From the NCBI RefSeq assembly GCF_036924535.1, contig NZ_JAZHRT010000001.1:4836001-4900000 (forward strand): DNA of 64,000 nucleotides. Reading direction: 5' to 3'. The notes beneath the pieces were generated by a model. It was not told where the DNA came from and ran no database searches. It worked only from the letters and a program-made list of their open reading frames with translations. The translations under genes and the position numbers were made by a program. Origin of the DNA: Bradyrhizobium sp. AZCC 2262. GTDB taxonomy: Bacteria > Pseudomonadota > Alphaproteobacteria > Rhizobiales > Xanthobacteraceae. Of the stretch, positions 44,887 through 52,617 are shown piece by piece. The first letter of the stretch is position 1. The number at the start of each line of letters is the position of its first letter.

Positions 44887-45696
44887 TTACGAAGCAAAAA
44901 TGATGTCGTCGCGCTGGCTGACATGCCAGGGGATCACGAGACGCTCGATGCGGTCGACGACCCAGAACAGAACCACGCCGAGCAGCGCCAGGATCACCAG
45001 CGCGGCAAACATCGTCGGCAGATCGAACGTTCCGATCGAGCGCTGCATCACGTAGCCGATGCCGGAATTGGAGCCGACGAACTCGCCGACCACGGCACCG
45101 ACCACCGCCAGCGTGATCGAGACTTTCAGCCCCGAAAAGATAGCCGGCATCGCATGCGGCAGGTTGACGGCGCAGAACACGCGGAAACGGCTACCCTGCA
45201 TGGCGCGGGCGAGATCGACCATGTCAGGGTCGACCGATTTGAAGCCCTGCACCGCCGACACCACGACGGGGAAAAACCCCAGCAGGAACGCCGAGATCAC
45301 CTTCGGGATGATGCCGAAGCCGAACCACACCACGAACAGCGGCGCGATCGCGATTTTCGGCACCGATTGAGAGAACACCAGCAGCGGATAGACGTAGCTT
45401 TCCACCGTCTTCGAGCCCGCGATCAGCATGGCGACGGGAATGCCGAACAGCGCTGACAGCAGAAAGCCGCAGATGGTGGCGTAGGTGGTCGGCCAGGCCT
45501 GCCGCAACAGTTCCGGCCACTCCGTCCGCAGCACCGCCACGACATCGCCGGGCGCGGGGATCTGGTAGGCCGGAATCTGGAACAGGCGGATGGTGAGGTC
45601 CCAGGCCACCACGATGAACAGCAGGAACAAAAACGGCCGCACCCACGCAGCATTCAGCGCTTTCGACACGCCACTCTCGCGCTTCAGCTCCGCCAC
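44887..45696 (-). CDS. NitT/TauT-type ABC transporter permease
   Basis: 269 residues from GTG 45696, which follows GGGAGCGG; the frame is open farther upstream but lacks a better site. About six membrane segments and the EAA-type loop DLARAMQGSRFRVFCAVNLPHAMP followed by ALKV-type SGLKVSITLAVVGAVVGEF identify an SsuC/TauC-like permease. It is the first gene of the seven-gene unit, so the promoter should lie in the region before 45696, part of which is a family A repeat. Confidence 0.92.
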   Translation of the reverse strand: MAELKRESGVSKALNAAWVRPFLFLLFIVVAWDLTIRLFQIPAYQIPAPGDVVAVLRTEWPELLRQAWPTTYATICGFLLSALFGIPVAMLIAGSKTVESYVYPLLVFSQSVPKIAIAPLFVVWFGFGIIPKVISAFLLGFFPVVVSAVQGFKSVDPDMVDLARAMQGSRFRVFCAVNLPHAMPAIFSGLKVSITLAVVGAVVGEFVGSNSGIGYVMQRSIGTFDLPTMFAALVILALLGVVLFWVVDRIERLVIPWHVSQRDDIIFAS

Positions 45697-45792
45697 ATCC
45701 CGCTCCCTGTGATCGTCTTTTTCGGGGAAGAAATTAACCCGTTGGATAAATACTGGCAAGCGGGTTTTGGCGCTGCAATTTGCGACTGCCGC

Positions 45793-45914
45793 CGTCGTTC
45801 CTGCGAAAGCAGGAACCCATAGCCACCGGCGTCAATTGTCAGAGTAAGATCAAGGACTACCGCCTCAAATCGAAAGGCCGCGGCGTATGGGTCCCGGCGT
45901 TCGCCGGGACGACA
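45793..45914. repeat. family A palindromic dispersed repeat, copy 3
   Basis: A 122-bp element with diverged ends (CGTCGTTCCTGCG and CGCCGGGACGAC). It lies between the TetR stop and the permease start. Compensatory differences keep each end hairpin paired. Confidence 0.88.
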
Positions 45915-45917
45915 GAA

Positions 45918-46625
45918 TCAAACCGGCTGATGCGCCGGGGACCGCACGCCTGATAATGCCGGCTTGCCGAAATCCGCGGTCGACTTTCCCGTCAGCGCCG
46001 CCAGCACCAGCGCCACCATGTGGGCGAGACGTTCGTCCCTCGCCTCCTTCTTCAGGAGGTCGCGGCCGAAGATCACGGAGAGAGTGGCGCTGTTGGAGAG
46101 ATAGAAGAAGCACAGCGCGGCGATCGAGATGTAAAGCTGGACCGGATCGACGGCAACGCGAAAATCGCCGCTTTCGACACCGCGCGTCACCACGGTGCGG
46201 ATCATCTCGACGAACGGCGAATGCATCGATTTGACCTTGGTGGAGCGCTTCAGATGGCGGGCCTTGGCGAGATTTTCGGTGTTGAGCAGCGCCAGAAATT
46301 CCGGGTTGCGGAGGAAGTAGTTCCAGGTGAAGTCGATCAGCCGTTCGATCGCCTCGGGCGGATCGAGATGTTCGAGATCGAGTTCGCGCTCCTCGGAACG
46401 GATCTTGTCATAGGCGCCTTCCAGCACCGCGAGATAGAGGTCTTCCTTGTTGCCGACGTGGTAGTACAGCATGCGCTTGTTGGCGCCGGCGTTTGCCGCA
46501 ATGCGGTCGACGCGTGCGCCGGCCAGGCCATGGGCGGCGAATTCCTGCTTGGCGGCCTCGAGAATGCGAAGCCGCATCCCCTCGGGGTCGCGCTGCCATT
46601 TCTGAACGCGTTTTGCCTTTGCCAA
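45918..46625 (-). CDS. TetR/AcrR-family transcriptional regulator
   Basis: 235 residues if started at TTG 46625; the next ATG (46577) would cut the first helix, and a stop lies eight codons upstream, so TTG is preferred. The helix-turn-helix is GARVDRIAANAGANKRMLYYHVGNKEDLY, close to the RutR-like branch of TetR regulators. It is encoded just upstream of and on the same strand as the NitT/TauT-type catabolic unit, making it the probable regulator. The 12 bases GCGACTAATTTG run into its start codon and recur in the P450 promoter palindrome. Confidence 0.85.
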   Translation of the reverse strand: MAKAKRVQKWQRDPEGMRLRILEAAKQEFAAHGLAGARVDRIAANAGANKRMLYYHVGNKEDLYLAVLEGAYDKIRSEERELDLEHLDPPEAIERLIDFTWNYFLRNPEFLALLNTENLAKARHLKRSTKVKSMHSPFVEMIRTVVTRGVESGDFRVAVDPVQLYISIAALCFFYLSNSATLSVIFGRDLLKKEARDERLAHMVALVLAALTGKSTADFGKPALSGVRSPAHQPV

Positions 46626-46701
46626 ATTAGTCGCCCGATGATTGCATCAGGCAAGCTGTAGCATGCAGGGAAGCGTTTGAGAACGTGGGATGCATTATCC
46701 C

Positions 46702-46811
46702 CGTCATTGCGAGCGCCAGCGAAGCAATCCAGAGGCCACAAAGCAAGATGGATTGCTTCGTCGCTGGCGCTCCCTTGCGCAAACGCTTCGCGTTTGTCGC
46801 AGGCAATGACG
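46702..46811. repeat. family C palindromic dispersed repeat, copy 3, with an inserted hairpin
   Basis: Left end CGTCATTGCGAGCG and inner arms match the other copies, but the right end is interrupted by an extra palindrome, CAAACGCTTCGCGTTTG (46779-46795), before the closing CAATGACG. At 110 bp it is about 25-30 bp longer than the other copies. Confidence 0.85.
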
Positions 46812-46817
46812 GCTGGG

Positions 46818-47687
46818 TCAGTCGGCAGCGGTTGGCTTCCCAGCCGACGGCTGCACCAGCAGGGTCGGCACGCCGCACGTGCCGCTGCGCACCGTCATCA
46901 CCCGCGTCCCCGGCTTGCGGCCGGTGCGGACTTCCGAGACGTCGACACCGGCCTGAGTCAGCCGCGCATGGGTGGCGTCGATGTCGGCGACGCGCCAGCA
47001 CAGGCCGCGCAGCCGGTCCTGAAGTTTGTCCGGCGACGTATCCGTCTCCTTGCCCGGCCGGTGCGTAACCTCGACAATCAAGTCGCCGCAGCGGAAGAAC
47101 ATCAGCCGGCCCCAATCGGGGTGCGATCGGTCGAGCGCCATGTCGAGGCCGAGCCGCGCACCATAGAGGGCGGCTGCGCGTTCGGGGTCCGACGTCGAGA
47201 CCACGACATGGTCCATCGCCATGATCGATCCGACGCTCGTTGGGACCGAGAGCGGGCGCTCCTTGTCCCGCTCGAGGAAGAACAGGCGCACGCCGCGCGT
47301 GGCCTCCGCGGCCGTCCGCGTGCGCTTCCAGGTGAGCGTCGCACCTGAGATCGCGTCGCGGCTTTCGACCTCGGCAACGGGCTCCGGCTTCAGCGTCAGC
47401 CGATCGAGTCTGTGGTGCGTCTTGGCGATGTCGCTGGTTCGGAAGCAGATACTCGCCAGCCCCTCGCCTTCTGCGGCAAACACCGCGCGAATACGGTCCG
47501 CATTCGCGCCCTCGCCGCTCGGCGCCACCAATTCCAGCGTCGTGTTATCGAGCGTGAACAGAACGCGGTCGGCGCCGTCGCCGCCGTACTGCCAGGCCGG
47601 TGCACGGGCAAACAAGGTCTGGTAGGCGGCGGCCGCCGCGTTGATGTCGCCGGTGAGAACGACGACGTGATCGAGGCCGGTGATCAC
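46818..47687 (-). CDS. VOC-family protein with two glyoxalase-like domains
   Basis: 289 residues from GTG 47687, which overlaps the glutamate dehydrogenase stop as GTGA. The N-terminal domain starts ITGLDHVVVLTGDINAAAAAY and the second near MDHVVVSTSDPERAAALYG; both follow the vicinal-oxygen-chelate pattern with a His in the first strand and Glu residues in later strands (VEVTH). Members include dioxygenases, lyases and hydrolases using a metal. Reaction unknown. Coupling to glutamate dehydrogenase is conspicuous. Confidence 0.85.
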   Translation of the reverse strand: MITGLDHVVVLTGDINAAAAAYQTLFARAPAWQYGGDGADRVLFTLDNTTLELVAPSGEGANADRIRAVFAAEGEGLASICFRTSDIAKTHHRLDRLTLKPEPVAEVESRDAISGATLTWKRTRTAAEATRGVRLFFLERDKERPLSVPTSVGSIMAMDHVVVSTSDPERAAALYGARLGLDMALDRSHPDWGRLMFFRCGDLIVEVTHRPGKETDTSPDKLQDRLRGLCWRVADIDATHARLTQAGVDVSEVRTGRKPGTRVMTVRSGTCGVPTLLVQPSAGKPTAAD

Positions 47688-48943
47688 GGGAAGAGGCCTC
47701 GCGTGTTCTTGGCAGCGCGGACCTTTTCCACGCCGATCGCCATCGCTGCGGTGCGATGCGGAATCGTGTCGGCATTGGCACGCTGCACCATCTGATCGAA
47801 GGCACGATCGAGAATCGCATATTCGCGCCGCGTCACCTCCTCTTCCTCCCAGAACAATTGTTGCAGGTCCTGCACCCACTCGAAGTAGCTGACCACGACG
47901 CCGCCGGAATTGCAGAGAATGTCGGGAATCAGGAACACTTCGCCCTGGCGCTTTTCCAGTACCAGATCGGCATCCGGCGTGGTCGGGCCATTGGCGCCCT
48001 CGGCCAGCACCCGGCATTTCAGGTTTTCCGCGACCTTCGCGTCGATCACCCGCTCCATCGCCGCCGGCACCAGCACGTCGCAGGGCAGCGTCAGGATTTG
48101 CTCGGGATCGAAGGCCAACTGGTTGGAGTAACCGGCGATGCTGCCATGCGCGCCCGCGTGCCGCATCAACGCGGGAATATCGAGCCCGGCCGGATCGTGC
48201 AGCGCGCCGGTGTGATCGCTGACCGCGACGATCTTCAACCCGTATTGATGCAGCTCCAGCGCGGCATAGGAGCCGACATTGCCAAAGCCCTGGATGACGG
48301 CCGTGGCGGTGCCTGGATTGATCGACAGCTCCTTCAGCACGCGCCTGGCGAGATAGGCCACACCGCGACCGGTCGCTTCGCGGCGGCCAAGCGTGCCGCC
48401 CGACGATACCGGCTTGCCGGTGACGATCTCGGTCACGGTTTGGCCCTGGTACATCGAATAGGTGTCCATGAACCAGGCCATCACCTGCTCATTGGTGCCC
48501 ATGTCCGGCGCCATCACGTCGGTGTGCGGGCCGACGAAGGGAATCATCTCCTGCATGTAGCGCCGCGACAGCGCTTCCAGTTCGCGTTTGGAGATGGTGG
48601 AGAGATCGACATTGACGCCGCCCTTGGCGCCGCCGTAAGGCAGCCCGACCAGCGCGCATTTCCAGCTCATCCAGATCGCAAGTGCTGCAACTTCGCCGAT
48701 GTCGACGGAGGGCGCGAATCGCGTTCCCCCCTTGGTCGGGCCGAGGGTGAGGTGATGCTGCACCCGGTAGCCTTCGAACACTGCGACCGTGCCGTCATCG
48801 CGGTGAATCGGACAGGAAACGGTGATGGCTCGCTTCGGCATCAGGATACGGTCGCGTTCGTCCATCGGGATTTCGAGATGGTTGGCGATCACACCAAACT
48901 GGTTCACCGCCATGTCGAACACCGGACCGGAATAAACGGTCAT
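47684..48943 (-). CDS. NAD(P)-dependent glutamate dehydrogenase
   Basis: 419 residues, the usual hexameric size. ATG 48943 lies five bases after GGAGG. Features: VEFEGYRVQHHLTLGPTKGG-like substrate region (GYRVQHHLTLGPTKGG), catalytic lysine region LPYGGAKGGV, PDMGTNEQVMAWFMDTY, nucleotide fold VIQGFGNVGSYAA and the C-terminal NSGGVVVSYFEW. It interconverts glutamate and 2-oxoglutarate plus ammonia. It is divergent from the sugar-kinase gene at 49169 across 225 bases and coupled to the VOC gene. Confidence 0.95.
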   Translation of the reverse strand: MTVYSGPVFDMAVNQFGVIANHLEIPMDERDRILMPKRAITVSCPIHRDDGTVAVFEGYRVQHHLTLGPTKGGTRFAPSVDIGEVAALAIWMSWKCALVGLPYGGAKGGVNVDLSTISKRELEALSRRYMQEMIPFVGPHTDVMAPDMGTNEQVMAWFMDTYSMYQGQTVTEIVTGKPVSSGGTLGRREATGRGVAYLARRVLKELSINPGTATAVIQGFGNVGSYAALELHQYGLKIVAVSDHTGALHDPAGLDIPALMRHAGAHGSIAGYSNQLAFDPEQILTLPCDVLVPAAMERVIDAKVAENLKCRVLAEGANGPTTPDADLVLEKRQGEVFLIPDILCNSGGVVVSYFEWVQDLQQLFWEEEEVTRREYAILDRAFDQMVQRANADTIPHRTAAMAIGVEKVRAAKNTRGLFP

Positions 48944-49168
48944 CATTTCCTCCACTTTTGTCGCGTTGCTGGGAAACCCGGACGGCCGTCAGCCGTTATA
49001 CGACGGTATGCCCCAGCCCCCTTAAGGACGGTCGCAGTCTCCTCTATACTCCCATCTCAAGCTGCAAAGACGGCACGGTTGCGAATAATTTCAGCGAATG
49101 CATTCGATAACCAGTGCTAATGTAGCGCGCCGGGCCGGGATCACCCATCAGCTCATGACGGAAAACGA

Positions 49169-50080
49169 ATGCAGGCCCTCTTCATCGGACAGACCTATAT
49201 CGACGTCACCTTCATCACCGACCACATGCCGACCGGCGACGAAAAACATGTGGCCTCCGCCTACGCGGTGTCCTTTGGCGGCAATGCCGTCACCGCGGCG
49301 TTCTGCTGCGCCAAGCTCGGCATCGTGCCCGACCTGATCGCGACCATCGCCAACGACTGGCTCGGCCGCATGTTTCAGGACATGGCGGCGAAATACGGAA
49401 TCTCGATCCATCCGCGCAAGGTCAATTCCTCCTCGCTGTCCTTCATCATGCCAAAGGACGGCAAGCGCGCCATCGTGCGCTGCCGCGACGACGAGCATAT
49501 CCATCCCTTTCCGATGCTGAATTTGAAGGGCTGCCGCGCGCTGCATGTCGATGGCCATCAGCCGGATGCCGCGATCCACTACGCAAAACTATGCCGCGAG
49601 GATGGCATTCTGACCTCGCTCGACGGCGGCGGCCTGCGCACCAACACGCACGAGCTGTTGGAGTTCATAGACGTCGCCATCGTGGCCGAGCGGCTGTGCG
49701 AGCAGATGGACAAGACGCCGAACGCGATGCTGGACTATCTCAAGAGCCGCGGCTGCCGGGTCGGCGGCGTCACCATGGGCGAACAGGGCCTGCTCTGGTA
49801 TGACGAGACCGGTGCGGTCCGCAAGCTACCGGCGCTGCCAATCGCAGGCGAGCGCGTGATCGATACCAACGGCGCCGGTGACGTATTTCATGGCGCTTAC
49901 GTGTTTTCGTATCTCAACAATCCCTCGAAAGGCTGGCAGGACCATTTCGAGTTTGCGCGCGCGGCCTCGACCTATAAGATCCAGCGCCTCGGCAACGAGG
50001 CTGGATTGCCGGCGCTTGCCGATATCGATGCCGTCAAGCAGGAGTTCCAGATCGGGCGTAAGAAGGAATTTTGGGATTAG
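49169..50080 (+). CDS. PfkB-family carbohydrate kinase
   Basis: 303 residues. The N-terminal IGQTYIDVTFITDHMPTGDEK and VSFGGNAVTAAFCCAKLG correspond to PfkB substrate motifs, and IDTNGAGDVFHGAYVF contains the catalytic GAGD with the Asp base. The kinase would phosphorylate a sugar or sugar acid with ATP. It precedes a ribokinase-like gene with only 6 bases between, giving a two-kinase operon. Substrate unknown. Its N-terminal half is closer to the general sugar-kinase branch than to ribokinase. Confidence 0.9.
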   Translation: MQALFIGQTYIDVTFITDHMPTGDEKHVASAYAVSFGGNAVTAAFCCAKLGIVPDLIATIANDWLGRMFQDMAAKYGISIHPRKVNSSSLSFIMPKDGKRAIVRCRDDEHIHPFPMLNLKGCRALHVDGHQPDAAIHYAKLCREDGILTSLDGGGLRTNTHELLEFIDVAIVAERLCEQMDKTPNAMLDYLKSRGCRVGGVTMGEQGLLWYDETGAVRKLPALPIAGERVIDTNGAGDVFHGAYVFSYLNNPSKGWQDHFEFARAASTYKIQRLGNEAGLPALADIDAVKQEFQIGRKKEFWD

Positions 50081-50086
50081 GCATCC

Positions 50087-51019
50087 TTGAGAAGCAATTT
50101 GGGGCGCGTCTTCGTCGCCGGCAGCATCAACATGGATGTGGTGGCGACAGCCAGCCGGCATCCCAGGGTCGGCGAGACCGTCGCCGGCAACGCCGTGCAT
50201 TATTTTCCGGGCGGCAAGGGTGCGAACCAGGCGGTCGCCGCGGCGAAGCTGGGTGCATCGACCGCGCTGATCGGCCGGCTGGGCACAGATGCCTTCGGCC
50301 AGCAATTGCGGACATTCCTCGCCGCGCAAGGCGTCGACCTCGCGCTCGTCAAGGACACCGCCGGGACCCATAGCGGAACGGCCATCATCACCATCGCCGA
50401 CGCCGACAACACCATCGTGGTCGTGCCTGGCGCCAACGCGCTCGTCAGTGCGGACGATGTTGCCGCTCCCGTGCTCGCCAAGGGTGATGTCGCTGTCAGC
50501 CAATTCGAAATTCCGCAAGCTACGATCGCCGCGTTTTTCGAGCGCGCGCGGGCGGCCGGCGCGACCACGATCCTCAATCCGGCGCCGGCCATCGCCTGTG
50601 GCCCGGAGTTGCTCGACCTCGTCGATATACTGATCCTCAATGAGACCGAGTTGGGGTTTCTTGCGCATACCGAGCTTCACGATGGCGACGCGCCTGATCG
50701 CTTCGTCGAGGCGGCGAGGCGCCTACAAACAGGCACGAACGGAATCATCTGCGTCACCTTGGGCAGGCGTGGCGTGCTTGCGCTTGTCGGCGGCGAGGCA
50801 TTGATGATTGCCGGACGCGCGGTGAAGGCCGTGGATACGACCGGCGCCGGTGACTGCTTTGTCGGCGCCCTCGCCGCGCAGTTGGCGGGCGGCACGGCCA
50901 TCCGCGACGCGCTCAACTACGCAAATGCGGCGGCATCGATCTCCGTGCAGCGGATGGGCGCTGCGCCATCGATGCCGATGGCGGCGGAAGTGGATGAGAT
51001 ACTGGCAAAACGCGCCTGA
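50087..51019 (+). CDS. rbsK: ribokinase-like PfkB-family kinase
   Basis: 310 residues from TTG 50087; no ATG is available before the conserved N-terminus (FVAGSINMDVVATASRHP). PGGKGANQAVAAAKLG and VDTTGAGDCFVGALAA are the two PfkB signatures in ribokinase form. NETEL also matches ribokinases. Predicted to phosphorylate ribose or a similar pentose in the cytoplasm, although no ribose transporter is adjacent. A family D palindrome follows three bases after the stop and may end transcription. Confidence 0.85.
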   Translation: MRSNLGRVFVAGSINMDVVATASRHPRVGETVAGNAVHYFPGGKGANQAVAAAKLGASTALIGRLGTDAFGQQLRTFLAAQGVDLALVKDTAGTHSGTAIITIADADNTIVVVPGANALVSADDVAAPVLAKGDVAVSQFEIPQATIAAFFERARAAGATTILNPAPAIACGPELLDLVDILILNETELGFLAHTELHDGDAPDRFVEAARRLQTGTNGIICVTLGRRGVLALVGGEALMIAGRAVKAVDTTGAGDCFVGALAAQLAGGTAIRDALNYANAAASISVQRMGAAPSMPMAAEVDEILAKRA

Positions 51020-51022
51020 CTT

Positions 51023-51119
51023 CGTAGGGTGGGCAAAGGAGCGATAGCGACGTGCCCACCATCTATCACCGAACTCGCTGCGAGATGGTGGGCACGCTTC
51101 GCTTTGCCCACCCTACGGA
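51023..51119. repeat. family D palindromic dispersed repeat (single copy here)
   Basis: CGTAGGGTGGGCAAAG at left and CTTTGCCCACCCTACG at right form 16-bp inverted ends; inner arms GTGCCCACCATCT and AGATGGTGGGCAC pair as well. The 97-bp element fills the gap between convergent ribokinase and ferredoxin-reductase genes. Confidence 0.9.
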
Positions 51120-51122
51120 GCC

Positions 51123-52343
51123 TCAACCAAGCGCGCTCTTCAGGTCGAAGCTGCTGTCGGCCGCCTGCTCGGGTGTGATCGAGCCGTTGGCGGCAAGCAG
51201 GCGCCGTCCGAACATGTGGTCGCCAGCGCGGTTGACTGACTCGATGCCGACGAGTTGTCCGGCCTTGTAGCAAAAAGCGGAGAATGCGCCCGCGGCACGA
51301 TCGCCGCGCACCACCACGCGGTCGTAGCCGGTGGTGAGCCCCACCATCTGCAGCTTGTCAGGGCCCTGATCGCTCCAGAACCAGGGCAAGCCGTCATAGG
51401 GCTTGGCATCGCCGGTCAGCCGGGCCGCGACGCAACGCGCGTGTTCGGTAGCGTTCTGCACCGACTCCAGCCGCAACGAGCCACCGAACCGCGGGCTTTC
51501 GTAAAGCGCGCAATCGCCGATCGCCGAGATGTTCGGATCGGAGGTCAGCAGATGCTCGTCGACCACGATGCCGGCCGCGACCTTCAGCCCTGCCTCCGCC
51601 GCCAATTCGACATTGGGCAGGACGCCGACGCCGACCACGATCAGATCGGCCTTGATATGCCGCCCGTCGCTGAGGCTTACACCGGTGACCGTGCTGCCGT
51701 CGCTCTCGATGCTTGTGACCTGCACCCCGAGATGAATCCGGATACCGGCCGCGGCGTGCCGCGACTGAAAGTGTTCCGAGATTTCCGCGGTCACCGCGCG
51801 CGCCATCACCCGCGGCGCGAGCTCGATGACGTCGACCTCGAGGCCCTTGGCCCGGGCGGTCGCCGCGAATTCCAGGCCGATGAATCCGGCGCCGATCACG
51901 ATGACGCGCTGCCCCGGAGCGATGTAGTCGCGCAACGACTGGCTTTCGTCGAGCGTCCGCAAATAGCGCACGCTGTCGAGATTGGCGTTGGGAATATCGA
52001 GCAGACGGTTGCGCGCGCCGGTCGCCAGCACCAAATGGCCGTAATCGAGCGAAGCGCCGGAGGCGAGCAACACCTTGCGCGCTACGCGATCGATCGACAC
52101 CGCGCGATCGGAGATCAGATCGATGTTCTGGTCGGAATAGAATTTTTCCGGCCGGAACATCAGGCTGTCGGGTCCGCCGGTCCCCTTCAGGTAGGCCTTG
52201 GATAGCGGCGGCCGCTGGTATGGCAGATGGCCTTCATCGTTCAACAGCGCGACGCGTGCGGAAAAGCCGTGCTGGCGCAGCGACATCGCAAGCTGAAAGC
52301 CTGCATGGCCCGCGCCGATGATGACAACCGGTCCTGCCGTCAT
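51123..52343 (-). CDS. ferredoxin reductase (rhodocoxin/palustrisredoxin reductase type)
   Basis: 406 residues with two dinucleotide folds: FAD (VIIGAGHAGFQLAMSLRQHG) and NADH (VIVIGAGFIGLEFAATAR), plus YQRPPLSKAYLKG and the late IGDCALYESPRFG. This is the layout of putidaredoxin/palustrisredoxin reductases that pass electrons from NADH to a [2Fe-2S] ferredoxin serving class I P450s or dioxygenases. No ferredoxin gene is beside it, and the nearest class I P450 in view is 19 kb away. It is convergent with the ribokinase gene. Confidence 0.92.
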   Translation of the reverse strand: MTAGPVVIIGAGHAGFQLAMSLRQHGFSARVALLNDEGHLPYQRPPLSKAYLKGTGGPDSLMFRPEKFYSDQNIDLISDRAVSIDRVARKVLLASGASLDYGHLVLATGARNRLLDIPNANLDSVRYLRTLDESQSLRDYIAPGQRVIVIGAGFIGLEFAATARAKGLEVDVIELAPRVMARAVTAEISEHFQSRHAAAGIRIHLGVQVTSIESDGSTVTGVSLSDGRHIKADLIVVGVGVLPNVELAAEAGLKVAAGIVVDEHLLTSDPNISAIGDCALYESPRFGGSLRLESVQNATEHARCVAARLTGDAKPYDGLPWFWSDQGPDKLQMVGLTTGYDRVVVRGDRAAGAFSAFCYKAGQLVGIESVNRAGDHMFGRRLLAANGSITPEQAADSSFDLKSALG

Positions 52344-52617
52344 GGGAACATCCTACGTTCAAGCACACGGGAATGACCCATGTTGTTTCCTCTCCACTGA
52401 TTTTGGCTTGCCTGTCTCGTCCCCTGGGAGCGGCGCTCGTGTCCGCACTCCAAACGATGACAGGCCCCATCTGACCTCATGGCGCGAAGAGACGCAAGAG
52501 CATCTCTGGCCTCCTGAGGCCGGTTTGGGCCGTATTTTGCTGTCTTGATCGGGGATTGTCACCTCTGGCCTTCTGCGATTTAAATGCCCGCCCCTTTCCC
52601 TGCCCTGAGGTCCTGTC

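Noticed and set aside
52344..52617. 274-base gap between the reductase and enoyl-CoA hydratase genes examined for a small gene or RNA
   Set aside because: No convincing reading frame with a ribosome site; one small hairpin around GGCCTCCTGAGGCC is visible. It is most simply a divergent promoter region.
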